The position numbers and the translations under genes were made by a program. Of a stretch of DNA of 64,000 nucleotides, positions 43,743 to 53,702 are shown piece by piece. The stretch is from contig OX388305.1 of the NCBI GenBank assembly GCA_947579605.1, positions 36,593,542 through 36,657,541 of the forward strand, in the 5' to 3' direction. The notes beneath the pieces are model-generated. The model made no database searches and had not been told where the DNA came from. It saw nothing but the letters and a program-made list of their open reading frames with translations. Each line of letters begins with the position of its first letter. Within the stretch, counting starts at the first letter, position 1. Origin of the DNA: Athripsodes cinereus. Its lineage: Eukaryota; Arthropoda; Insecta; Trichoptera; Leptoceridae.

Positions 43743-44749
43743 GTTAGTATTTTTCTCAGTGTAGGAAAGTAATGGAAAAGTTTTGAAGAGGTCTATATCC
43801 AGCTGTGGAGAGAGGAAGGGTAGCGGAGAGAGAGAGAGAGAATAACTGAATTCCCATCTCTCATAAAAGTAAAATGATTTTTTTTTTCTAAAACTCATCC
43901 TCTGTCAATTATACAATAAGAATCGATCACTTCATATTTTGTATTCTGATATATATTCTAAAAATCAATATATCATTTCAAAATATACCTATTATTTTAA
44001 GAGAATTGAGCTGAATAACTCCATCTTTGATTTTTCCGGAAGAAAGAATATTCTCCTGATGAATGTAAATAACATATTGAAAAATGTGTCCATCATATCT
44101 AAAAAAATGACAATGATAGGTAATGCTCAACTCAAATTTATCTCAATGGCAAATAATTCTAATATACACAGCGTACCTAGACTCCATTAAGTGCCTCCAA
44201 AAAAAGGTTAGATAAAGACAAATCCGTACATATTCAGAAACATATTTAAAAAAAACTGTAAATATTATGTAACTTAATATTGACTGACCTATATACATTA
44301 CACCTTTATTTCTTTTTCTTTTTTTGCAAGAATTTATAATATTATACAGAAATTCATCGGTAGGTACATCAATTTCACGTAAATATGTTTAATATGCAAT
44401 TGATATGTAATCTCCCGTAAACCATGTGAAAAATCACCTACAAGTATAAAAAAAATATCTTATAGCGCTATTAGTGTAGGTAATCTGTTTTACATACCCC
44501 ATAATTACCTCAGATGTGATGTGTCGATACATGTAACACGTATAATCAATAATGTAACTTATATAGGGAATCCAACAGGCATGTTGAAAAGATTATCGCA
44601 GTCAAAAAATTACTAAAAGCACAAAAGATGGAATAAATATTTTGTGCAGGATTTGAAACAAATCAACTAATTCAAGTAAACTGAAGCTAATGAATAAATT
44701 TTATTCCTAAAAATAGCAATCAAATTAGATGTATTAGCAAAAATTGCGG
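43743..44749. other. AT-rich with an (AG)n microsatellite
   Basis: (GA)n at about 43828-43842. No gene is seen. Confidence 0.45.
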
Positions 44750-44912
44750 TTAGATGGAAGAAATCGCTTGATAGTGATAATCTCGCCACTGCATAATAGT
44801 ATTTCAAATTTTGTATTATCTCATTTGATATTTTAAATTTTGTATTGTTTTGTTTTGTTTACACTGTCATATAATGGCGATGTGCAAAAAGAATAAATAA
44901 ATAAATAAAAAT
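44750..44912 (+). mobile_element. LINE 3' UTR family X (copy 2)
   Basis: GGAAGAAATCGCTTGATAGT, ATAATCTCGCCACTGCATAA and GCAAAAAGAATAAATAAATA match 4735-4892. Confidence 0.85.
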
Positions 44913-45449
44913 AGGAGTATAATTAATCATGCACTGTTGGTATCTATTAGCCCTTGAGATGGATGTTTCATCAAACAACACTAAATAAATGTTGATCATT
45001 TAACATGCAACAAGAGAGTTCCTTATCAACGTTTTTATGAAAAAACACAGAACGCTATATCTTCAGCAATGACCATAAAAGAAAATGAAAAAATATTAAT
45101 AATTCAAGAGTTTTTGTATTTACTTTTATTTTTATTTTATTTTCCTTTATTGGCATTTCTACAGGTTTTTACATAAATATAGTATAAAACAATTAGGTAT
45201 AGTATTAACCCAATTACAGAATGCACAAATGTTTACAAATACTGTATATAATTAAGATTCCCAGATTAAAAGTACCCATCTATGTAACCCAAAAATAAAA
45301 AACCCAAAACAATAACTTTAAAAATTCTAAAAAAAAAAAAAAATAGTTACAGAACTAAAAATACATTACATAGTCACCATAAAATAAGATAAAAATAATA
45401 CTAAAAAACATCAGCTAAAAATAAAAATAAAAACAATAATCAAAGATTA

Positions 45450-45530
45450 AAAAAATATATACATATATATATACACATACATATATATATATATATACAC
45501 ATACACATACACACACATACATACATAAAA
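45450..45530. repeat. (TA)n/(CA)n microsatellite
   Basis: Alternating ATATATAT and ACACATAC runs within the LINE 3' UTR. Confidence 0.95.
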
Positions 45531-45619
45531 TAAAAACAATGGTCATTAGGAAAGGGAAGTATAGGAGACTCATCCCAAAGAAGGGATAAAGAAGGGATAA
45601 AGGTTTTCAAACTGCACCA

Positions 45620-48532
45620 TCAACTCATCATCGCCGACTTAATACCAGACTTAAACTGTGAAAGAGTGGAGCCGAAAATATCAACCCCCTGAAATGCGCA
45701 ATTGTAGCTCTCACAGGAACGGCGAAGAAAACTATTCTTGGCACAACTCGTATTAAATGCAGTAATGTAAAATGTCCGAGGATGTCGGGCAGCAGTTCTA
45801 GGAACATGGTAGTGCACTAACTCATTCAGATCCGGGCAGTCCGTTTTCGAATGAATAATTTTGTATAACAATACCTGATCCGCCATTTTACGTCTACCAG
45901 AAAGAGACTGCAGGCCGTGGTATCTTTCAGCTTCCCCATAGTTGTCAAACCTTCTAAAACTCAGAAAGTTAAGCATTCTAAGAGTTCTATGCTGAACCCT
46001 CTCAATCCTATCTATGTGAAGCCCAAAGTGTGGACTCCACACAGACGAACAATATTCAAGAATACTCCTTACATATGATACATACAGAGTCTTTACAACT
46101 TCGGAACTCCTCAGAGGCCTAGTCACCCTGGAGATAAAACCAAGCATGCGTGAGGCTTTGGAAATAATTTTCTCATAATGGTTACGAAATGTCATTTTGT
46201 CATCAATCGTCACACCCAGATCTCTTACCTCAGATACCAGTTTTAGTTCAGAGTTATCAAGCCCATAATTAAATTTAATAGGATTTTTCCCTCTAGTGAA
46301 TCGGATCAATACACATTTATCAACATTTAGATATAAACAATTTGCCTTGCAATAAGCTGTCAATCGATCCAGGTCACGCTGAAATCTGAAACAGTCATTG
46401 ATCGACCGAATTTGTGAGTAAATCTTCATGTCATCTGCATAAAGAATGAATTTACAAAAACCAAAACATGAATTGATGTCATTTATATAAACGTTAAATA
46501 AAGTAGGACCCAAAATAGAGCCCTGTGGCACTCCAGAAGGAACGTCCCTCCAATCTGATCTGTGACCCCCAACAACAACTGCCTGTCTTCGATTTGAAAT
46601 ATAAGAAGAAAACCATCTAAACAAATCACCACATATTCCCAGGCTCCCAAGCTTCTGTAACAGAATAGAGTGGTTTACCTTGTCAAAGGCTTTGCTATAG
46701 TCCGTGTATACGGCATCCACCTGACCACCCCGCTCCATTCCATCCACAACATAACTTGTAAAAAGAATTAAGTTTGTAGAAGTAGACCTACCCTGCACAA
46801 AACCATGCTGTGATTCATTGATATATGGCTTTATTGACGCATATAGTTGATCCTGCACCAGGTGTTCAAAAATTTTTGCAAACGTACAAAGCTTGGATAT
46901 TGGTCTATAGTTGGTCACGTCATCTTGCGAACCCGATTTATGTATTGGTGTTATTAGTGCGCTCTTCCACATATTGGGAAAACAGCCCTCGTTCAATGAT
47001 CTGCAAAATATGATGGATAAAGGGATAGAGAGGTTCTCACGGCAATCATACACAAACAATGGGTGGATACCATCGACTCCCGGTGATTGTTTTGTGTTCA
47101 AAGATAATAAATATTTCAATACCAAATCCGCATTTACAGTAACATCATTCAGAGTTCTAACACCTTGATCAGCTGGAGAAATATACGATGTTGGCTGACT
47201 ATCATGATTAAAGCAGTCATAGAAACGAACAGAGAATAAATTCGATATGTCATGCCCACCGCTAGCCACAACTCCATCTAGAAACATTGTTTTAGGAATG
47301 CAGTTTTGCTTGTTCTTAGATTTAACGAAGCTCCACAATGAGTTGGGATCAGACTTAAGAGTATTTTTCATGTTATTAAGATAATTATTGTAACATTCTT
47401 TCGCAAGTCTTTTATGCCTTGACCTCAGAGTTGAAAATATAATGTAATCATTATGGCTTCCGTGTCTCTTATACCTTCTGAAGACTCTAAATTTTTCCCT
47501 TGTTAACTTTATGAGTGGAATCGTATACCACGGAGGATATGAACACGAATCTGCATACTTGGTTCTTTTAGGGATATGTTCATCTATCAAAACTTCAAGT
47601 ATAGAGTAAAGGATTTGGACACATTCTTCGCAACTCTTACCTTGAAAACGTTCACCCCAGACAATGTCCATCAAAGCTTCATTTATTCTCTCGTAATCTC
47701 CCTTGTGGAAGAGCTTCACTGTCCTTGTCACTGGTACCAGAGAATCCAAATTATTACACCTTACATCAAACATAAGCGATTTATGGAAAGAATCCTCCCG
47801 AACAAATGGGTCATCTGCTGGCGCTAGAAATATATCTTCAATATTTGATATAACCAAGTCAAGTATATTAGAGGATGAGTTCTGTACAAAGTTGAATTGA
47901 TTTAACAAATTTACATTCAAGCAATCCACAAAATGAGACGTAACTGGGTCATTCAGATTGGATGGTTGACACTTATTCTGATTGGGAAGCTTCGTCCATG
48001 TAACCTTCGGCAAGTTAAAGTCTCCAACGATAAGAAATTGATCATTTGGGAATTCACCCATTAGTTTACTTACCTTCTCCATAAAACTTTCTATATTCAT
48101 AATATGATTCGACCTGTTAGGTATGTATACACAACAAACATGTATGTATGTGTTATGATTAAGCCTCATGGTAATCCAGAGGTCTTCCACAGTTGACGCA
48201 GAGTCAGTACACCACTCGTTACGGCGAACAACGTCAAACCGTGAGCGCAGGGCTATTAGGACGCCACCACCAAGAGTCATATTTAAACATGAATAATCTC
48301 TATCTCTACGATGCACCACATACCTACCATCGAGAAATTCACCATCCCCTACATCCGAGTCCAACCAAGTTTCGGTTAACGTAATAATATCGTAATCACT
48401 GGACAAAGCACCCTGAAATAGTTCATCCGTTTTTGTGCGTAATCCACGCACATTCTGATGATATATAGCTAATTTATCATTCGCGCCAGTTCTACTGTTA
48501 ATAACACAAATATAATTGGCAAACTCAAACCA
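45620..48532 (-). CDS. LINE ORF2: endonuclease-reverse transcriptase
   Basis: An uninterrupted frame of 970 codons. N-terminal AP-type endonuclease: NVRGLRTKTDE at the start, TETWL (catalytic E about 27 residues into the NVRG region), VGDFNLP (about 145), LDLVIS and DSFHKSL near its end. RT: NYRPIS, TDYSKAFDKVNH (motif A, about 584), GVPQGSILGPTLFNVYIND (motif B, about 638) and YADD (about 670) with both catalytic aspartates. The C-terminal part includes SYVRSILEYCSSVWSP. The protein nicks target DNA and copies element RNA onto it. The frame is open from 48532 (stop TGA at 48533-48535) but has no ATG before the endonuclease core. The visible ATG-less start suggests that ORF2 is reached by frameshift or that the start was lost. 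No disabling stop was found; activity is not shown. Confidence 0.93.
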   Translation of the reverse strand, partial: WFEFANYICVINSRTGANDKLAIYHQNVRGLRTKTDELFQGALSSDYDIITLTETWLDSDVGDGEFLDGRYVVHRRDRDYSCLNMTLGGGVLIALRSRFDVVRRNEWCTDSASTVEDLWITMRLNHNTYIHVCCVYIPNRSNHIMNIESFMEKVSKLMGEFPNDQFLIVGDFNLPKVTWTKLPNQNKCQPSNLNDPVTSHFVDCLNVNLLNQFNFVQNSSSNILDLVISNIEDIFLAPADDPFVREDSFHKSLMFDVRCNNLDSLVPVTRTVKLFHKGDYERINEALMDIVWGERFQGKSCEECVQILYSILEVLIDEHIPKRTKYADSCSYPPWYTIPLIKLTREKFRVFRRYKRHGSHNDYIIFSTLRSRHKRLAKECYNNYLNNMKNTLKSDPNSLWSFVKSKNKQNCIPKTMFLDGVVASGGHDISNLFSVRFYDCFNHDSQPTSYISPADQGVRTLNDVTVNADLVLKYLLSLNTKQSPGVDGIHPLFVYDCRENLSIPLSIIFCRSLNEGCFPNMWKSALITPIHKSGSQDDVTNYRPISKLCTFAKIFEHLVQDQLYASIKPYINESQHGFVQGRSTSTNLILFTSYVVDGMERGGQVDAVYTDYSKAFDKVNHSILLQKLGSLGICGDLFRWFSSYISNRRQAVVVGGHRSDWRDVPSGVPQGSILGPTLFNVYINDINSCFGFCKFILYADDMKIYSQIRSINDCFRFQRDLDRLTAYCKANCLYLNVDKCVLIRFTRGKNPIKFNYGLDNSELKLVSEVRDLGVTIDDKMTFRNHYEKIISKASRMLGFISRVTRPLRSSEVVKTLYVSYVRSILEYCSSVWSPHFGLHIDRIERVQHRTLRMLNFLSFRRFDNYGEAERYHGLQSLSGRRKMADQVLLYKIIHSKTDCPDLNELVHYHVPRTAARHPRTFYITAFNTSCAKNSFLRRSCESYNCAFQGVDIFGSTLSQFKSGIKSAMMS

Positions 48533-49200
48533 TCAAGAGATCCCAAAGCTGTTAAACAGCGACAAAGACAGTTATAAGCACACATACAAACATATATCAA
48601 ATATAGTAAGACATCCGCTTTCATAGAGTGCACATAGTAAAACGACACATAAAAACACACATATTTATTATTCATGATGAGGACCAATAAAGCTTTGCGC
48701 GACTCGACACAACCAGAAACCAATAAACAGCACAAAGTTACATTCATCATGATGGTAAAAATCAGAGAATTAGAGCACAAATTCAGAACAAAATCGATTC
48801 TCAGACAGCAAACAACCCCAAACCATTCTCGCATCATACAAAATGAGAATAGCATCAAGTACATCAGAATCACAGTTATGGTCAAAACAAACTCCACACA
48901 AAACAAACAAACTACACTAACATACCAAACATACCTCGGACAATGGAACAAGCGCAGATTAAGGAAGTGTTTTAGGGAGGGAGGGTTAGGGGGGTTAAGG
49001 AGAGGATGACCACCATTTAAAACTCTAAAAATTAAGATTTGAATCAGCTTCAACTTTAACACTAACCAACGTCCAACTTCAGTACAACAAGTATGCACTA
49101 CATTCATTATCAATACATTAAAATATTCCATCAATATATGCTCCTTCAGTAAATTACAAATATATATAAATAACAGCAAGCGACCAAAATAAGTAAGCAT
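48469..49200 (-). CDS. Possible middle ORF between ORF1 and ORF2 (hydrophobic, unassigned)
   Basis: A 243-codon frame whose ATG (49200-49198) follows the ORF1 stop by two bases (TAATAATG). Its 3' end overlaps the ORF2 frame by 64 bases. The product would be rich in F, L, I, V and C with several candidate membrane segments (for example LLLFIYICNLL and VVCLFCVEFVLTITVILMYL). No known domain is recognised. It may be a chance frame in a spacer whose complement is rich in A and C. The overlaps on both sides are what make it worth listing. Confidence 0.3.
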   Translation of the reverse strand: MLTYFGRLLLFIYICNLLKEHILMEYFNVLIMNVVHTCCTEVGRWLVLKLKLIQILIFRVLNGGHPLLNPPNPPSLKHFLNLRLFHCPRYVWYVSVVCLFCVEFVLTITVILMYLMLFSFCMMREWFGVVCCLRIDFVLNLCSNSLIFTIMMNVTLCCLLVSGCVESRKALLVLIMNNKYVCFYVSFYYVHSMKADVLLYLIYVCMCAYNCLCRCLTALGSLDGLSLPIIFVLLTVELARMIN

Positions 49201-49202
49201 TA

Positions 49203-50111
49203 TTATGTTATCTTGGATAAATCGTTCTCGCTTCGCACCCAAAAAGACTGGCTAGTTTCATTTTGTCTTACAAGGATCTTATAGTTGTTAATCCATACAA
49301 ACTTATATCCTTTATCCTTCGCTCTTGTCTTTGTTTTAGATAGCAAAACTTTTCGCTCAGTCGTTAGATGTTCGTTTACGTATATAGTAGTTTCACTACC
49401 TCTCCATCCAAGATCCGCTGTGGTAAGTTTTCGCAGTTTTCTGGCCAATGATAAAAATTCCTCTTTACGTGATCGCCGAGCAAACTTTATAATAATAGGC
49501 TTAGGCCCCTGCGCTCTTGTCGCCACCCTTGTCATCAGATCAATATCATCCTGCTTCAAAGAGAAACCTATTTTCTCAGCAACCTGGCCAACAATGGATG
49601 ATAGATTTTCAGTATTTTTGAATGGAATATTCTTTATCTCCACATTATTAGCACGCAAAAATTGCTCCTTTTCTTCATTCGCTATCTGCAGAGACTGAAC
49701 AGATGCCTTAAGGGTATTGATTTCGGCTACACTCGCATCATTATCCTTTAACTTCTTCTCCAATACTGACACCCTCTGATCCAGATCGTTAACGGAGGAA
49801 ACACAGACCTCTATCTGTTTTCGCTGAGAGAAGAGTTCCTCCCATATCAGCTGCAGAGATTCATTGGTCTTTGACACTTCCGCCTCAATTCGTACTAATC
49901 TGTCAGCAATATCAGAAGACAGTGTAAAGCAGGGCTGAGCCTGCCCAACAGGAGTCATAGAGAGTGCCTCTTGATTGTCTATTGGGACAACAGTCGTTGG
50001 AGTGGACGTGGTTGAAGTATTGGATCTTGGATCTTTACGCTGTGGAAATCCATTTTTAATTTTATTAAATAAAATATAAAAATATATTATTGAGCACTGT
50101 TTAATCTCCAT
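49203..50111 (-). CDS. LINE ORF1: coiled-coil RNA-binding protein with FP-like C-terminus
   Basis: 302 codons. Residues about 65-145 form a predicted coiled coil (IADRLVRIEAEVSKTNESLQ, LDQRVSVLEKKLKDND, INTLKASVQSLQ). About 150-300 is a nucleic-acid-binding region with LRANNVEIKNIPF, PIIIKFARRSRKEEFLSLAR, TTADLGW, IYVNEHLTTERKVLLSKTKT and YKFVWINNYKILVRQNE, the layout of the FP-protein C-terminal domain found in ORF1 of several insect CR1-like elements. Such proteins coat element RNA. The first roughly 20 residues, including the ATG, come from a Penelope-like terminal repeat (50051-50193), so the ORF is a chimera, and the native N-terminus is missing. Confidence 0.85.
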   Translation of the reverse strand: MEIKQCSIIYFYILFNKIKNGFPQRKDPRSNTSTTSTPTTVVPIDNQEALSMTPVGQAQPCFTLSSDIADRLVRIEAEVSKTNESLQLIWEELFSQRKQIEVCVSSVNDLDQRVSVLEKKLKDNDASVAEINTLKASVQSLQIANEEKEQFLRANNVEIKNIPFKNTENLSSIVGQVAEKIGFSLKQDDIDLMTRVATRAQGPKPIIIKFARRSRKEEFLSLARKLRKLTTADLGWRGSETTIYVNEHLTTERKVLLSKTKTRAKDKGYKFVWINNYKILVRQNETSQSFWVRSENDLSKIT

Positions 50112-50123
50112 TTTGTTAGGTTA

Positions 50124-50170
50124 GATACCGAACGTTTTCACATATACTTGTAGGCATCTTCAGGGAAACT
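50124..50170 (-). ncRNA. Hammerhead ribozyme motif, family D left arm
   Basis: On the minus strand: GTTTCC, core CTGAAGA (50163-50157, matches CUGANGA), stem II region GCCTA...TATGT (weakened relative to the right arm), GAAA (50139-50136), ACGT (self-complementary stem III), TC (predicted cleavage after 50130), GGTATC. Stem I is short (CC/GG plus partial). The AUG of the chimeric LINE ORF1 lies about 18 bases after the predicted cleavage site. Confidence 0.65.
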
Positions 50171-50200
50171 GAAATCTAAAAATTGTGAGAGCAAGTTTAG

Positions 50201-50467
50201 AGGAATGTCTACATAGAAATTGCGGACCATTGTATCGAATATGACCATACATTTGACATAAACGGTACAACGGTATTACATTCTGTGTGTGGGGCGGGTA
50301 GACTAAACGCTTTGGAAACCTTAGAGATTTATAAGAATAAGAATAACATTGTAAATATACAGATCCCACCCTCATCTCCTTTGTTAGTATATCCTACTCC
50401 TGCCAACCATCCCGCCTCCATATCTACCACTACCCCTCCCACTACCTGCACCCTTCTCACCACATGA
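50201..50467 (+). pseudogene. GIY-YIG nuclease C-terminal fragment of a Penelope-like element
   Basis: The frame from 50201 reads RNVYIEIADHCIEYDHTFDI, NGTTVLHSVCGAGRLNALET and LEIYKNKNNIVNIQIPPSSP, then a P/T-rich end before the stop at 50465-50467. The pattern ADH...H.FD...VLH......R...LE.LEIYK..N.I.N.Q......PL is that of the segment following the catalytic GIY-YIG core in Penelope-like proteins. The GIY-YIG motif and RT themselves are absent, so it is a fragment. Confidence 0.72.
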
Positions 50468-50496
50468 ACAACAGCTCTCACAATTTTTAGATTTCA

Positions 50497-50542
50497 GTTT
50501 CCTTGAAGATTCCTACAAGTATAGGTGAAAACGTTCGGTATC
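50497..50542 (+). ncRNA. Hammerhead ribozyme motif, family D right arm
   Basis: GTTTCC, TTGAAGA (50503-50509, first core base changed from C), stem II CCTA/TAGG around CAAGTA, GAAA (50527-50530), ACGT, TC, GGTATC. Stem II is better than in the left arm, the core slightly worse. Together the two arms suggest an ancestor with a complete motif. Confidence 0.6.
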
Positions 50543-50612
50543 TAACCTAACAAAGTGGAGATTAAACAGTGCTCAATAATATATTTTTATATTTTATTTA
50601 ATAAAAATGAAA

Positions 50613-52309
50613 ATATATTAGTTCAAACCAACTGCAAATACTCGACTTCTGCAAGTTAATCTTAGACCTATTCAAAGGACAGTTAAGTTCTCCATGGATG
50701 GAAATAACAGAACCGTCATCTCTAGTAAAATTCAGATATCAATGGATGAACACTCGTGTTATTTTGAGGCATGCGTCTCAACACCATCAGTGACGAAAGT
50801 ATAGTTATGACCATAATATTATGTAAGTAGTTTGATATAGATAAAGAAAGTAATGAATACTGAATACATGGGCAATGGGTATTGAGTATACAATAACAGT
50901 ATCTACATAGATACGTACAGGTAGATATAGGTACACGTGGTGCACTCTTTCGTGATTTTCCCATGATACTTATATTATATTAATAATCTGTGCGTGCTTC
51001 ATCGTCGGGAAGATCATCAAAAGAATACGCAAGTATCTGCATTAAAAGGAGATTGATCAGTGAAATACTCGTGCAATATGATGCGCGGTGAGAAAAATGT
51101 ATTTATCTACCAATAGTTTTCGGCAATATTATATAGGCCGTGCGTCAAAGACGAGATCTCCATGTCTTATCACTCTTGTATTATTGTTTATACTCTACGT
51201 CTTCACCATATTATCTCAAGGAAATGTTTGAGTAACTTTCGAGTCTTGGCTGGGCTTACCCTTACTATACAATAGCGAGCGTCTTCTGGCGAAACCAGCT
51301 CATAGCTCAAACTTTTTTCGAACTCATTTTCTGTTCATGGTGCTCGCTGTTGGAATTGTTTGCCTTCCGGAATAAGGTTGCTCACCACGTTAAGGACCAC
51401 TTTATCACTCAGAATTTGGCATCTATTTTTTAGTCCCTTATCCTATCAAATTCTTCTCCGTTGCACCTCTTCTTTTCTTTCTTCTAGGATGTTTTTTTAA
51501 GATACATGAAATCGGGTTAGTTGGGAGAAATCGTACCTCTGTAATAAACTCGCCCTCTGTATATAGATTGAATGAATGTATTTTTGTGTAAATTTGATTT
51601 TAATCTATGTGCAGTAAAGAAAAAATAAATAAATAAAAATATAGAAACCTGACATCGACTCAATTCATAAATCATCACAAATAATAAGACATAACATAAC
51701 ATCTTCAATTCGACAATGAGGTTTTAGTAGACTTATTCTGAATGTCTATTTTTTTTATTTGCACGGAGATGCATACTTGTTGTATGCAGTTAGTCCAGTG
51801 GCAATTTTGTTTGTTTATTTATTTTTGTGGTAGTCATATCCTTACGTATATTTTAATCTTTTTTTTACGTATAATAGTCTTTTGTTTATACATTGTATGT
51901 ATAATAAATATCATTTCAATAAAGAATTATTTCAATAAATTAAATGAGAAGATGCTCTAATAAATAGACATCAACTTGATATCTCTATCTCCTACATATA
52001 ATTTTAAAAACACCGCTTCCACGAGGCTTCCTTTCCACATCAGTATGTCAGAAATATATTAGAAAGAGATGACTTAATTGGCATAGCGAGCTGGTTCCTG
52101 CTCTGCACTCCCGAGGGAGGCGTTAGAAGGTAGGGGAAAAAGAAGAAGATATTATATAACTGTATATTTTGTTTTGTTTTGTCTGAATAAATTAATAACG
52201 TAAACTCAATTACATTTTTAGCCAAATAGATAACTATGTATTACAAAATTTTACATTTTCGTGAGTATTGTTAATAGAAACCACTGCACCGTGACTAAAA
52301 TATCGTCAT
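50613..52309. other. No gene recognised; possible LINE remnants
   Basis: 51230-51490 is less AT-rich and may be a minus-strand LINE fragment, but no motif was read. The remainder is AT-rich. Confidence 0.35.
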
Positions 52310-52529
52310 TATTTCTCCTAATTAAAATGATCTAGAGTTTGTGTGTTCACATTGTGAAAAGACATTTTAAACATATTTGTTATCAATAAAACACTGTTTT
52401 ACTTTTCACTATTAATTTATTATTACTCAAGCGCTTTCGTCAAGTTAGCTTGACATTTTCAAGAGAACTCTAATAATAATAAATTAATAGTGAAAAGTAA
52501 AACAGTGTTTTATTGATAACAAATATGTT
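52310..52529 (-). mobile_element. Family B terminal repeats, head-to-head palindrome (copy 2)
   Basis: The arms 52370-52430 and 52463-52529 are inverted copies (AACATATTTGTTATCAATAA and its inverse; TTTTACTTTTCACTATTAAT and its inverse) around one hammerhead-like core. Sequence left of the left arm (TCTAGAGTTTGTGTGTTCAC) continues the homology with 13935-13990, so the full repeat is on the minus strand. Confidence 0.85.
52426..52470 (-). ncRNA. Hammerhead-like motif, family B copy 2
   Basis: On the minus strand: TTCTC, TTGAAAA (52462-52456), perfect stem II GTCAAG/CTTGAC around CTAA, GAAA (52438-52435), GCGC (self-complementary), TT, GAGTAA. Stem I pairs CTC/GAG. Two core positions differ from CUGANGA, including the catalytic G, so cleavage is unlikely unless the core tolerates this. 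Confidence 0.45.
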
Positions 52530-53569
52530 TCTCCTAATTAAGATTATTTCTCCACTCCTTGAATAATAATATTATGTCTTATACAAATTATTTTTATAGT
52601 CCCAGATTCCTGTCAGCGTTGGTTACCGTTTCGTTTTGGTATTTGCCCGAATTTGAATTACATCTATTCATATGAATCCGCGCATAAATATTATTCTAGT
52701 CCGATTGTTATTATTAACTTATATTTATTTATTGTATACTTACACTGACGAAAAGTTATTTTGGGCCTTTTACACTTACAAAAAACTTCGATCTAAGGAA
52801 ATTTCTTTATTTATTTCTTTGTTTACATAGAAGTTTTTTTTTTAAATACACAGACAATATACTAAAGTAAATAGAAATATCATTAAATAGATATTAAAAC
52901 GAAATGAAATATTTGTTAAGTTTTTGTTTTTCTTTTCTTTCTGTGTTTGTACTGTACTGGCAATAATAATAATGAACTCAAAGATGGGCTGGTCAAGTAC
53001 AAAAAATATGTTTAATGGTTATTATGTTATATTTTGTAAAGTTTTATTGTATGTTGCCCATTTTTTCAAATAAATAAATTTAAAAAAAAAACTTAAAAAT
53101 ATTTTGTGCCACTTTTCGTCATTTTACAGAAAGTTTGCTTATTATATCCACAAGATCAATTGAATATTTATTCCCTGACTAAAGCCAAATTCAAAGCTAG
53201 TATTTGATAAAAATGTTTCATTACGTTATATACGAATGCAAATAATATTTCGCAACAAGATCAAAGAGCTTTAATGATCTCTACCGCGAGCTTAGATACC
53301 TACCTATTAAAATTATATAAAGATTAATAGAAATAGGTTACACTTCATTAGGGGCCCGAATCACAATATAACTCATATTAATCAATTATTATAACTTAAA
53401 TATTATACTAAATCAGCTATACTTTTTATTATCAATGGATATTCCTACATTAGAGCAAGACATATTGTTATCAAAATATTAAACCATTATTTTTTTCTTT
53501 TTTTCTGTCCTTTAACACAATAAAATGTAGTATTGTTTCATGTAGACAGTACCTCATATTCTGTACCTA
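52530..53569. other. AT-rich stretch, nothing recognised
   Basis: No feature could be supported. Confidence 0.4.
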
Positions 53570-53702
53570 TTGATCAAAACTAAAATAAGAACGTTACAAA
53601 TTTTTATAATCAAGTTCACTTGAACTGACATTCGTATTCTATATGATACAAGTTGTATATAATCCTAATTAGGAACAATTTAAGAGTTCATAGAATACCA
53701 AT
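53570..53702 (-). mobile_element. MITE family M, truncated copy
   Basis: AAAACTAAAATAAGAACGTT, TTCACTTGAAC and GAGTTCATAGAATACCAAT are half of the family M sequence, directly next to the complete copy that starts at 53703. Confidence 0.7.

Larger units (their letters stand above)
45117..50050 (-). mobile_element. Nearly complete non-LTR retrotransposon (CR1/Jockey group)
   Basis: It spans ORF1, a spacer, ORF2 and a 3' UTR ending near 45117, where the minus strand ends in an A/T tail (AAAATAAAATAAAAATAAAA). The 5' boundary, near 50050, coincides with the start of a Penelope-like terminal repeat, so the original 5' UTR and probably the beginning of ORF1 are lost. A solo 3' end of the same family is at 35649-35720. 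The 3' UTR contains a (TA)n/(CA)n microsatellite (45450-45530). I favour the CR1-like branch because ORF1 combines a coiled coil with an FP-like C-terminal domain, but Jockey-group alternatives remain. Confidence 0.85.
50050..50612 (+). mobile_element. Penelope-like element 3' end between inverted terminal repeats
   Basis: Inverted arms of about 135 bp (50050-50193 and 50472-50612) share CACTGTTTAATCTCCA..., ACCGAACGTTTTCAC and TTTTTAGATTTCAGTTT in opposite orientation. The loop encodes the end of a GIY-YIG nuclease. Terminal repeats in mixed orientation with a partial element between them are characteristic of Penelope-like retroelements. Each arm contains a hammerhead motif. The left arm abuts and feeds into ORF1 of the LINE. 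Confidence 0.8.

Noticed and set aside
48674..49009. 111-residue plus-strand frame opposite the LINE spacer
   Set aside because: Low-complexity T/N/Q-rich reading of the antisense strand, with no motif.
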